Positions 5,671-12,786 of a stretch of DNA of 19,228 nt are shown here, one piece after another. A model generated the notes under the pieces. It made no database searches. It was not told where the DNA came from and saw only the letters and a program-made list of their open reading frames with translations. Position 1 is the stretch's first letter. Each line of letters opens with the position of its first letter. A program made the translations under genes and the position numbers. Source of the stretch: JAPLXD01 sp041662765 (GTDB lineage: Bacteria > Patescibacteriota > Minisyncoccia > Moranbacterales > UBA11712); contig JBAZRT010000010.1 of the NCBI GenBank assembly GCA_041662765.1, forward strand, positions 1 through 19,228, written 5' to 3'.

Positions 5671-7886
5671 TTGCATTGGTCGATACTGTCCGAAGCGTTG
5701 AGGTCTTCTTTTTGTCCCCACTTCTGGACGCCTTTTTCCCAGGCGTCAAACTGGGGATCGCTTTGCGGATTTTTTGGAATAGCTCCGCGCGGATCATCCT
5801 TGCTCACCCAGAAGAGAATATCATGAGCGCTAAAGAGCTGCTTTTTCTTTTTATCCGTCCCATCAGGACAGCTGTCTCCGCTTGGGATGCAATATTTGTT
5901 CTTTTTCATCTTACAAACCAGCGTATCTTTTTGTTCGCCGTTCACTGCTCCATCGAGGATTGGTTTCCCGGTTTTTTCATTTGTAGCTTCGGGAAATTTT
6001 TCTATAGCAGTGTTGACAAGCGCTCGATCCATGAAATCTCGCCAGATCGGAGCGGCAGTGAAAACTCCATCTGCTCCGGCGGCCATCGGCGAGTTGTCGT
6101 TGTTTCCCGCCCAAACACCGGCGACGAGTCCGGGAGTATAGCCGACGGTCCAGGCATCCCGCCATTCATTTGTTGTTCCGGTTTTTGCAGCGACGGGGCG
6201 GCCGTCAAAGCGCAATGGCGTGTTGGAGCCGAAGATCGGTGCTCGCAAAGAGTTGTCGGAAAGAATACCGTCAATTTTGGCGCAGACTTCCGTATCGAGC
6301 ACTTTTTCTCCCGGAGAATTTTTGTATTCCTGGAGAACCTTTTCCTGTCCGTCGAGGATTTTCAATATGGCTGTTTTTTCATGGCGCACTCCAGCGGTGG
6401 CAAACGTTCCAAAGGCGCTCACATGGTCAACAAGCTTCACCTCGCCGCCTCCAAGCACGAGGGCGAGCCCGTAGCTGCTTGGATTGTTGAGGGTTGTGAT
6501 TCCCATTGATTTGGCAGTGTTGATCGAGTTTTGGACGCCTGCGAGGTACAAAGTCTTCACGGCTGGTATGTTGAGCGACATCGCGAGCGCATCCTTCATT
6601 TTTACCGGCCCTCGAAATTTGCCGTCATAGTCCAAAGGAGTATAGGATTTCTCTTTTGTCCCAAAATTTGTCTCAGTGTCAAAAACTACCGTATCGGGTG
6701 TGTAGCCTTTTTTGAAGGCAGTGGCGTATACATACGGCTTAAAAGACGATCCCGGCTGGCGATCGCGAATAGCCACATTTACATTCCCATCAATTGCCTT
6801 GTCAAAATAGTCGCGCGATCCGACCATAGCAAGGATCTGGCCGGTTTTTGGGTCGATGGCGACAAGGGCCGCGTTTGTGGCTTTGTATTTGGAAACATTT
6901 GCGGCGACTCCGTTCTTCACGGCCGCTTCCGCCGCTTGCTGCTTGTCCCAATCAAGCGTCGTATAAACTTTCATTCCGCCTTCCTCAACCTGTTTCTCTC
7001 CATATTGATTGACAAGCTGTTCTTTCACATACATTACGAAGTGCGGCGCGGAAATATTTTCCTGAAAAGGGCGAATTTCAGCAAGGACGTCGAAATCCTT
7101 TGCCTCTTTGTTTTCATCGGCGCTGATATACCCAAGACTTTTCATTTGGTCGAGGATATATTCTTGCCGGTATTTGAGTTCGTCCTGGTGCGTCCCATAG
7201 GGGGAATAATATGTTGGGGCTTTTGGAAGCGAAGCGAGAAACGCGGACTCGGCAAGTTTCAGATCTTTTGCGTCTTTTCCAAAAAAAGTTTGCGAAGCAG
7301 CTTGTATGCCGTAGGCATTTGATCCATAGGGAATTTCGTTGAGATACATTTCAAGAATTTCATCTTTGGAAAATTTTTGCTCAAGCTCGACGGACAAGAT
7401 AACCTCTTTTACTTTGCGGGTGAAGGTTTTTTCATTTGTGAGAACGGTGTTCTTGATAAGCTGCTGGGTGATGGTGGATCCGCCCTGGCTCGCATTTCTC
7501 CCGAGGACGTCATAGATCGCTGCGCGGGCGACAGCCTTGAACTGAACTCCATGATGCTGATAGAATTCCTGGTCTTCGGCGGAAATAGTCGCGGCCCTCA
7601 CAATGTCGCTCATCTGATCAAGGGGAATGCTTGTCCGTTTTTCTTCGCCGTGAATTTCGTACAGCAGATGTTCTCCTGTGCGGTCGTATATTTTGGTCGA
7701 CTCGACAACTTGGCGGTCATTGAGCTTGGTTGGGCTTGGGAGATCTTTAGCATAATAGGCAAAAACCCCGATCGCAAAAAGCAAAAAAGCCGCCACAAAC
7801 CAGCCGGTGATCTTCAAAAGCCGGCGCAGCCAGCGTTTTTTTGGCTTTTTTAAGGCGTTTTTCGTGTTGTCAACAAATGTTTTCAT
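5667..7886 (-). CDS. Class A penicillin-binding protein (bifunctional transglycosylase/transpeptidase, PBP1A type)
   Basis: This 739-aa enzyme polymerises lipid II and cross-links peptidoglycan outside the membrane. There is a basic cytoplasmic start and one membrane anchor at about 26-46. The GT51 domain (about 60-240) has AEDQEFYQHHG with catalytic Glu104, GGSTITQQLIKN (135-146), and LEQKFSKDEILEMYLNEIPYG (168-188). The transpeptidase domain has SSFK (Ser380, Lys383), SLN (437-439) and KTGTT (568-572). The C-terminal tail (from about 640) is charged and has four cysteines (CKM...YC...SCP...QCN), unlike the core family. The ATG is 46 bases after the end of the frameshifted GNAT gene. All key catalytic residues are present. 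Confidence 0.95.
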   Translation of the reverse strand: MKTFVDNTKNALKKPKKRWLRRLLKITGWFVAAFLLFAIGVFAYYAKDLPSPTKLNDRQVVESTKIYDRTGEHLLYEIHGEEKRTSIPLDQMSDIVRAATISAEDQEFYQHHGVQFKAVARAAIYDVLGRNASQGGSTITQQLIKNTVLTNEKTFTRKVKEVILSVELEQKFSKDEILEMYLNEIPYGSNAYGIQAASQTFFGKDAKDLKLAESAFLASLPKAPTYYSPYGTHQDELKYRQEYILDQMKSLGYISADENKEAKDFDVLAEIRPFQENISAPHFVMYVKEQLVNQYGEKQVEEGGMKVYTTLDWDKQQAAEAAVKNGVAANVSKYKATNAALVAIDPKTGQILAMVGSRDYFDKAIDGNVNVAIRDRQPGSSFKPYVYATAFKKGYTPDTVVFDTETNFGTKEKSYTPLDYDGKFRGPVKMKDALAMSLNIPAVKTLYLAGVQNSINTAKSMGITTLNNPSSYGLALVLGGGEVKLVDHVSAFGTFATAGVRHEKTAILKILDGQEKVLQEYKNSPGEKVLDTEVCAKIDGILSDNSLRAPIFGSNTPLRFDGRPVAAKTGTTNEWRDAWTVGYTPGLVAGVWAGNNDNSPMAAGADGVFTAAPIWRDFMDRALVNTAIEKFPEATNEKTGKPILDGAVNGEQKDTLVCKMKKNKYCIPSGDSCPDGTDKKKKQLFSAHDILFWVSKDDPRGAIPKNPQSDPQFDAWEKGVQKWGQKEDLNASDSIDQCN

Positions 7887-7932
7887 TGGGGTTTAGTACG
7901 AAGTTAAGACAATTTTCTTTTCTATGCTTATT

Positions 7933-8444
7933 TTAACATATATCTCGATCTTTTAAATATGCTCGAATTGATTTTATGCTAATTTCCATGTAATGCTTTT
8001 TTTCTCCGTTTGAATACTTTCCGCAAATTTTGTGCTTTTCAAAGCCGAAACGTTTGTAAAATTTTTTTATCTGAATATTGGAGTCTCGGAAATGAAGATG
8101 AATTTTTTCAAAAACGGAATACTTGCGGAGGATTCAAGAAATTTTCTCATTAGGACATCCCCATAGCCTTTTCCGCGACAGCGCCTCGAAATCAGTAGGG
8201 TTGCCAAGTTCAGGCTGGTTCGGCTGTTTGTGGAAAATCTTCCTATTGCGATCCCGGCAAATGTTTTCCCGCTTCTTATTGCTATACAGACAGGGTGATG
8301 AGGCGTGTCGACAAAATATTTCTGGAAAGACTTTTCGCTCCACTTCGAACTTGGAAAATTCCGATTGTGAAAATCAAGAATTGCGGACCGCTCTGATTGT
8401 GACGGATGAGCCAAAGAGCTCACATGGATGCGTTTGCGAGCCAT
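7933..8444 (-). pseudogene. GNAT-family N-acetyltransferase, split by a -1 frameshift
   Basis: Read from ATG 8444, the first frame (MARKRIHVSSL...) contains the acetyl-CoA-binding motif, NLATLLISRRCRGKGYGDV, with R/Q-x-x-G-x-G as RGKGYG. It then leaves the family pattern and stops at 8067. The missing last part is in the next frame, from the A6 run (T6 at 8103-8108 on the plus strand). It reads HLHFRDSNIQIKKFYKRFGF and continues FEKHKICGKYSNG...HYMEI to a TAA at 7933, the standard GNAT end with N..A..FY...GF. One extra A would restore one protein of about 170 residues. A TTG at 8465 could start it earlier, but the ATG 13 bases after the ligase stop is better. Substrate unknown. Confidence 0.8.
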
Positions 8445-8457
8445 ATTATATCCAGAG

Positions 8458-9411
8458 CTAAACAATATTCTTTTGTTTGAGAATAAAATTTATGATATCT
8501 TTCACGACATTGCGGGTTTTGCCGCGGGTTGGATTGTAGTGAAGATAGATATCAGGTTTTCCGTTGATCTCAATGATGTTGAAATTTTGTTTTCGCGGGT
8601 CTTTTGAGATGTCGTCGCACATCACATCAATGCCGGCCAAATATTTTCCGGTCGCCATCGCGGCGGCTGTGCACATAACCTTTATTTTTTTGTGAACCTG
8701 ATCAGTTGCGTCTTCTGTTTCACCCCCTTCATCAAGAACCGAATTTCTGCGAATATAGACAACGGCTCCCTTTTTCGGGATACTGCGGAGTGAAAATCCT
8801 TGTTCAGCTAGCGTGTTGTTAAGCGAAGAATCAAAAGGAGTCTTCCTTCGTGCGTTTTTTTGTTTTTGCTCTATTAATTTTTTGATGTTGTTTTTTCCAT
8901 CTCCTGTGATGCGCGGGGGAATCAGCTTCACTGCTCCGAGCAATTTATTTCCGAGAACGGTGATACGATATTCGTCTCCCGTCACCATTTCTTGCGCGAT
9001 CAATCGTGGAAATTTTTTTATTGCTTTTGCTATTATTTTTTCGGCTGTTTTTACGTCGGCAATATTGGCAAAGATTCCCTGGCTTTGGGATCCCTGGGCG
9101 TCTTTGATGATCAGGGGAAGTCTCAGAGTTTTGAGTCTTGCATGCAATTTGCTCGGGGTAAGTTTTTTGTGGATAGATATGGTTTTTGGCGTCGGGATGT
9201 CTTTTTCATTGAGCAAAATATAGGTGAGATCCTTGAACTTGGTGGTTTCTTCGCCGGTAGTCAGATTGCTAGCAATCTTGAATTTTCTCGATACGAGAAT
9301 CCTTTTTCCCTTCAAAAAAATATAAAAATAACCTCTTCTTGGGATTAGTTCTTCTATTCGTCCTCCCATTTCGCGAACAACCTTTTTTATAATCGGTGGA
9401 TTCTTTATCAT
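8458..9411 (-). CDS. ATP-grasp ligase, cyanophycin-synthetase / RimK-like
   Basis: A 317-aa ATP-grasp protein. It probably joins an amino acid to a carboxylate using ATP; the substrates are unknown. After about 60 N-terminal residues the ATP-grasp fold runs from about 65 to 312. Visible are LPLIIKDAQGSQSQGIFANI (98-117, lysine and Gly-rich loop), IAQEMVTGDEYRITVLGNK (138-156), PPRITGDGKNNIKKLI (165-180), and the metal-binding end with AGID (Asp262) and IIEINGKPD (Glu281, Asn283). The GDG..I..LI pattern matches the ATP-grasp of cyanophycin synthetase (CphA) more than classical RimK. The Mur-ligase domain of CphA is missing. It starts 2 bases after the stop of the ligase-protease fusion, so the two are very likely co-translated. 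Confidence 0.85.
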   Translation of the reverse strand: MIKNPPIIKKVVREMGGRIEELIPRRGYFYIFLKGKRILVSRKFKIASNLTTGEETTKFKDLTYILLNEKDIPTPKTISIHKKLTPSKLHARLKTLRLPLIIKDAQGSQSQGIFANIADVKTAEKIIAKAIKKFPRLIAQEMVTGDEYRITVLGNKLLGAVKLIPPRITGDGKNNIKKLIEQKQKNARRKTPFDSSLNNTLAEQGFSLRSIPKKGAVVYIRRNSVLDEGGETEDATDQVHKKIKVMCTAAAMATGKYLAGIDVMCDDISKDPRKQNFNIIEINGKPDIYLHYNPTRGKTRNVVKDIINFILKQKNIV

Positions 9412-9413
9412 AC

Positions 9414-10820
9414 TTATTGTGCAGGATTAATTAAAAATTTCTTGAGATCGCGCCGTCCGATCAAGATGGGATACTTCATACCGGATCGGTTGGCAATGGA
9501 AATAGTCGAAACAACAAGTGTATCATTCAAAACCAAATTGATTCTTATTTCAATCCGGTATGTTGCTCCATGCGAAGAAAAGGTCTTGGCGACGCCCACG
9601 ATATCTGGGTGCTGCTCAAGCTTTTTCCATGTTTCGTTGGCGCTCAGCTCTTTTATCTCCTCATCGCTCAAAACCCGATCCAGATGAAAATCTTCCCAAT
9701 ATTTCACGGCCTCTTCAAAGCCCAACTCACGGGCGAGCTCTTTGTCTATTGAAGAAATGCCGGCACCAGTATCAATTCGGGCTTCAACCTCGACCTCTTT
9801 TTCATTTTTTCCGGTGAGCTTCACCTTCTCAATGGTGCCAAGCATTTTTTTCCCCGAGATATCCTCAATTTCTTCTTCGATCTCGCCCCCGAAAAGATTC
9901 ATTCCAACGGCGACGCCTTTTTCGTTGGTTTTGATTTTGAGGCCCTCAACTCTTTGCAGGCGGCCGAGCAGTCCGTCGAGATTGGCAATCTGGATCGAGA
10001 GTCCCGGACGGGCGTTGAGCTCCAAAAACACCGGTCCGCGGTCGCGGTCGATCGCAATGTCGGCTCCCAAAAATCCAAGACCCGAAACTTCCTGCGCCCG
10101 CACAGCGAGATTCAAAATTGTTTTCCAATAGGGTATTCTTATTCCCGAAAGAACCAGCCTTGTTCCGGGAAGATATTCAACAATCGTGTTTTTCCGAAAA
10201 ACAGCGGTTGTTGTCACGCCCGACGCCATATCGATCCCAACACCAACACCACCCTGCTGAAGATTGGCTTTTCCGCTCGACTCTTTTGTGGGAAGACGCA
10301 GCATAGCCATAACAGGAACCTTGTTGTACATGATAATTCTTATGTCGGGAATTCCCTTGAAGGCATAAGGCTTGAAAAGCTTCAGGAGCTTCAGCCGCTC
10401 CTCAAAAAAAGCAATGTCCGGTACGCCGGAAAGAGAAAAGCTCCCATCAAGAATGTTTGAGATATGCGTTTTGATGTCACCGACCGAAACCAAAGATCCA
10501 TCTGCCTTGATCCATGTGTCGGTTGTGTTTTTTTTCCTCCCGTACACAACCAAGATGCCTTCACCGCCAAACCCGCGATTGGGCTTGAGCACCCAAGAAT
10601 CAGGAAGAGAGTTCCAGTCAAAATTTTCGAGTTCGTCTGCGCTTCTTATTTTTGCAAGAAGATCTGGAACGGGGAGATCCGCATGTTTCAGAACTTTCTT
10701 GCTCAAAAGTTTGTCGTCGGCAAGACGCTTTGCGCGGCGGAGATTGTTGGGACGAATGAATTTCAAGTTGCGGGCATTCATCCCAAGAATTTTCTGACTG
10801 TTCTTGAAGAACGCTATCAT
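9414..10820 (-). CDS. ATP-grasp ligase (alpha-L-glutamate ligase-like, TIGR02291) fused to a RimB-like retropepsin-type protease domain
   Basis: A 468-aa protein. The N-terminal ATP-grasp (about 20-295) shows NARNLKFIRPNNLRRAKRLADDK, then WVLKPNRGFGGEGILVVYG (76-94), GIPDIRIIMYNKVPVMAMLR (156-175), KANLQQGGVGVGIDM (184-198), and LELNARPGLSIQIAN (266-280); these match TIGR02291. From about 325 a second domain carries ARIDTGAGISSI, with DTGA at 350-353, the aspartate motif of RimB-like (PF05618) retropepsin-type proteases, and ends in YPILIGRRDL. The start is placed at ATG 10820, not the upstream one at 10922. It forms an ATGA overlap with the 7TM stop, and the upstream 34 residues would overlap the 7TM gene by 106 bases. 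Ligase and protease are usually separate neighbouring genes. Confidence 0.88.
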   Translation of the reverse strand: MIAFFKNSQKILGMNARNLKFIRPNNLRRAKRLADDKLLSKKVLKHADLPVPDLLAKIRSADELENFDWNSLPDSWVLKPNRGFGGEGILVVYGRKKNTTDTWIKADGSLVSVGDIKTHISNILDGSFSLSGVPDIAFFEERLKLLKLFKPYAFKGIPDIRIIMYNKVPVMAMLRLPTKESSGKANLQQGGVGVGIDMASGVTTTAVFRKNTIVEYLPGTRLVLSGIRIPYWKTILNLAVRAQEVSGLGFLGADIAIDRDRGPVFLELNARPGLSIQIANLDGLLGRLQRVEGLKIKTNEKGVAVGMNLFGGEIEEEIEDISGKKMLGTIEKVKLTGKNEKEVEVEARIDTGAGISSIDKELARELGFEEAVKYWEDFHLDRVLSDEEIKELSANETWKKLEQHPDIVGVAKTFSSHGATYRIEIRINLVLNDTLVVSTISIANRSGMKYPILIGRRDLKKFLINPAQ

Positions 10821-11461
10821 TTGGATTTGATAATTTGACGAAATCGGAAATATTCGGAAAAGCGCAGTCCTGTCCATTTTCCAAGGAAGATGTTGACCGG
10901 AATAGTAAAGAGGCTTATCCATGGATATACCAGGATAAGGCTGATGAGAGTCGGCCAGCTGGCAATATAGTATCCTATAACGGAAATAACGAGAGTCTCG
11001 ATGGCAAGGATTACGGCTGTCCGTCCGCCTTTTTCGATCTGAACGGCGACGAATTTTTCAACGAGCGTGATCATGATGAGAATTGGAAAAATTGAGACGC
11101 CAGCCAGTCCCGTCCGGTTGTATATGCCGCCAATTATGAGAAGCGCGAGAATCGCAAAGCCGACGATCGTGATCATGATGGCTACCCGGGGAAGATAGAG
11201 CAAACGGAATTGTTTCAAAAGAAAGCGGACGAAGGTTCCGATCGCGATGACGGTGATGAATATGATGATTCCATACCGGATTTCATTTGTTGCGAGAAAG
11301 GCAAAGGTGATGATTGCCGGAGTATAGATACCAAAAGCCTTGATCCCGATTACCTGGCGAAAAAAGGCTATAAGAGTCACAATAATCGGCAAAATCAGTA
11401 CCAAAACAAGGGTGTCGAGCGGTACGCCGTTGGAAAGGGCGAGTGAAATGAATTGATTCAT
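10817..11461 (-). CDS. 7TM membrane protein of the inactive-transglutaminase family (membrane part only)
   Basis: A 214-aa membrane protein with about six or seven hydrophobic helices. The pattern VPLDTLVLVLILPIIVTLIA, FFRQVIGIKAFGIYTPAI, LLYLPRVAIMITIVG, FPILIMITLVEKF and a closing WTGLRFSEYFRFR is that of the 7TM_transglut domain (PF14402 type). In other bacteria this domain follows an external transglutaminase-like region; here there is no room for it. It is known to neighbour TIGR02291 ligases and RimB-like proteases, as here. It is the first gene of the cluster, with a promoter upstream, AAGGA 9-13 bases before the ATG, and an ATGA overlap with the next gene. It may anchor or export the ligase product; that is inference. 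Confidence 0.85.
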   Translation of the reverse strand: MNQFISLALSNGVPLDTLVLVLILPIIVTLIAFFRQVIGIKAFGIYTPAIITFAFLATNEIRYGIIIFITVIAIGTFVRFLLKQFRLLYLPRVAIMITIVGFAILALLIIGGIYNRTGLAGVSIFPILIMITLVEKFVAVQIEKGGRTAVILAIETLVISVIGYYIASWPTLISLILVYPWISLFTIPVNIFLGKWTGLRFSEYFRFRQIIKSK

Positions 11462-11483
11462 GAAATTTTTCCTTATTTACAAA

Positions 11484-11508
11484 TAAAAAAGCCCCTCGAT
11501 CTGGCTTT
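11484..11508 (-). terminator. Intrinsic terminator downstream of ruvC
   Basis: On the minus strand AAAGCC (11503-11508) and GGCTTT (11488-11493) form a stem around a 9-base loop. The stem runs directly into TTTTTTATTT. It lies 26 bases past the ruvC stop and should end the yebC-ruvC transcript. It also falls at the likely start site of the promoter for the next gene. Confidence 0.75.
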
Positions 11509-11537
11509 ATCTTACTTGTTTTTCGCTAGTTTGTCAA
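11509..11537 (-). promoter_or_regulatory. Promoter for the 7TM / amidoligase cluster
   Basis: On the minus strand TTGACA (11532-11537) and TAAGAT (11509-11514) are 17 bases apart. The -35 box overlaps the last bases of ruvC. Transcription would start near 11502, inside the ruvC terminator hairpin, and reach the 7TM ATG at 11461. It is the first promoter-like signal upstream of the cluster. Confidence 0.6.
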
Positions 11538-12019
11538 TCTAATTTTCGCATTTTGCGCGAGTTCAGGTGGCAAATACCGATTGCGACGGCGTCGGCCGCA
11601 TCATCAGGCTTGGGGACGCATTTCAATTTCAAGATATTTTTCACCATTTCCTGGATCTGTTTCTTATCCGCCCGCCCGTATCCAGTGAGCGCCTGCTTCA
11701 CCTGAAGGGGAGTATAGGAAAAAAGAGGAATGCCATTTTTTTTGATTTCGTACAAGATCACCCCTCGCGCCTGGGCGACGGTGATCGCGGTTTTGAGGTT
11801 TTTGAAAAAGAAGAGATCTTCAATGGCGGCTTCGCTGGGTTTGTATTTTTTAATGAGAAAAGCGATATCTTTTCCAATTTCAACCAGCCGATCGGCATCG
11901 GATTTGAATTTTGAAGTATTCACACACCCGCAGGCAATGAGCTGCGGATTTTTTTTGATTTCTTCGACCACTGCCCAGCCGGTCGTGGCCGTCCCAGGGT
12001 CGATGCCAAGAATTTTCAT
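11534..12019 (-). CDS. ruvC: Holliday junction resolvase RuvC
   Basis: RuvC is the endonuclease that cuts Holliday junctions symmetrically during recombination repair, working with RuvAB. The 161-aa length is normal. The RNase H-like fold begins MKILGIDPGTATTGWAVVE with catalytic Asp7; AAIEDLFFFKN gives Glu67. The end PKPDDAADAVAIGICH gives Asp140 and Asp143 (the D-A-A-D-A motif) and His151. The loop TPLQVKQALTGYGRADKKQI is the family's DNA-binding region. Its ATG overlaps the yebC stop as ATGA (12016-12019), an arrangement common for yebC-ruvC. Since yebC is frameshifted, translation of ruvC could suffer if it depends on coupling. It is the last gene before a terminator. Confidence 0.96.
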   Translation of the reverse strand: MKILGIDPGTATTGWAVVEEIKKNPQLIACGCVNTSKFKSDADRLVEIGKDIAFLIKKYKPSEAAIEDLFFFKNLKTAITVAQARGVILYEIKKNGIPLFSYTPLQVKQALTGYGRADKKQIQEMVKNILKLKCVPKPDDAADAVAIGICHLNSRKMRKLD

Positions 12020-12695
12020 AGGTTATCGTATATCTCCTGTACGTCGTCGAGCTCGTCGAGTTTCTCCAAAAGATTTTCATAATCAATTTTGGTGTGTTGA
12101 TCTATTTCGATCGGGTCGAGCGGGTGAAAAATAATGTTTGCATCGTCAATTTCCAGATCATTTTTTTCCAAAACATCTTTGACCTTTTTCAATTCTCTCG
12201 GGTCTGTATAAATTTGGAGCAGTTCTCCTTGAAAAATCGTGTCGATCGCTCCTGCGTCGATGGCGGCCATCTCAAGTTCATCCGCGTTTTTGTCCGTGGT
12301 GTTCACATAAATAATTCCGACTTGTTTGAAAAGATGTTTGAAACTTCCGGCCGGGACCATTTTGACATTTGTCCTATTGAAAATCGTTTTGAGATCGGAG
12401 ACAGTGCGGTTTTTGTTGTCGGTCGCAGTTTTGATGAGCATCGCAACATTTCCCGGTGCCAGGGCTTCATATGTCACTTCTTCAATTTGGCGCGGTCGAT
12501 ATTGTCTTTGGGCATATTCACGGACCGTGCCTGGTCGATTGCAATGCGCAATTTGAAATTCATATCGGGATTCCCTCCGCCATCTTTGGCGGCCAGCGTC
12601 ACGATTCGGGCGACTTTCGTGAAAACTCCGGCGCGCTTCGCGTCGGCCACCCCTTTTTTGTGTTTTATTCCCGCCCAATGCGAATGTCCGGACAT
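12016..12695 (-). pseudogene. yebC: YebC/TACO1-family protein, broken by an internal deletion with frameshift
   Basis: YebC/TACO1 proteins act on translation (recent work links them to proline-rich stalling) and were earlier called transcriptional regulators. The N terminus is canonical: MSGHSHWAGIKHKKGVADAK through NMPKDNIDRA. That frame then reads KLKK and stops (TGA at 12474-12476). The C-terminal two thirds continue in another frame from QIEEVTYEALAPGNVAMLIK to DDVQEIYDNL. Between RA and QIEE the family normally has about 11 residues (I-K/A-R/K-G-T/V-G...). These are absent and the phase is off by one, as from a deletion of about 34 bases near 12483-12492 (length inferred from the family). 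The start at 12695 is chosen because the canonical protein begins there. Confidence 0.85.
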
Positions 12696-12724
12696 AGATT
12701 GAAGATTAGGAGTTTCCTTTATGA

Positions 12725-12753
12725 ATACTAAAATATATCCTTCCATATTTCAA
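12725..12753 (-). promoter_or_regulatory. Candidate promoter upstream of yebC-ruvC
   Basis: On the minus strand TTGAAA (12748-12753) and TAGTAT (12725-12730) are exactly 17 bases apart, 29 bases upstream of the yebC ATG. They lie in the 91-base gap after the LTD gene, the largest gap in this colinear block. A weaker match than consensus; no dyad is seen around it. Confidence 0.45.
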
Positions 12754-12786
12754 GGGAGCGTCGGATATGAAGAAAGTTCGATCTTT

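Noticed and set aside
5676..7853. Long plus-strand ORFs (for example 5676-6509, 6531-7322 and 7377-7853) opposite the penicillin-binding protein
   Set aside because: They have no recognisable domain and lie entirely antisense to a gene with all catalytic motifs; they are frame shadows.
10821..10922. Upstream start (10922) for the ATP-grasp/protease fusion
   Set aside because: It would add 34 residues not typical of the family and overlap the 7TM gene by 106 bases; ATG 10820 gives a standard ATGA overlap.
12016..12476. Reading TGA as a sense codon, to rescue yebC
   Set aside because: TGA is the natural stop of the 7TM and yebC genes, and the family match resumes in a different frame, not after read-through.
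12574..12590. CCGCC/GGCGG palindrome in yebC as a member of the mobile palindrome family
   Set aside because: The bases encode residues conserved in YebC (A-A-K-x-G-G-G), so the symmetry is explained by the protein.
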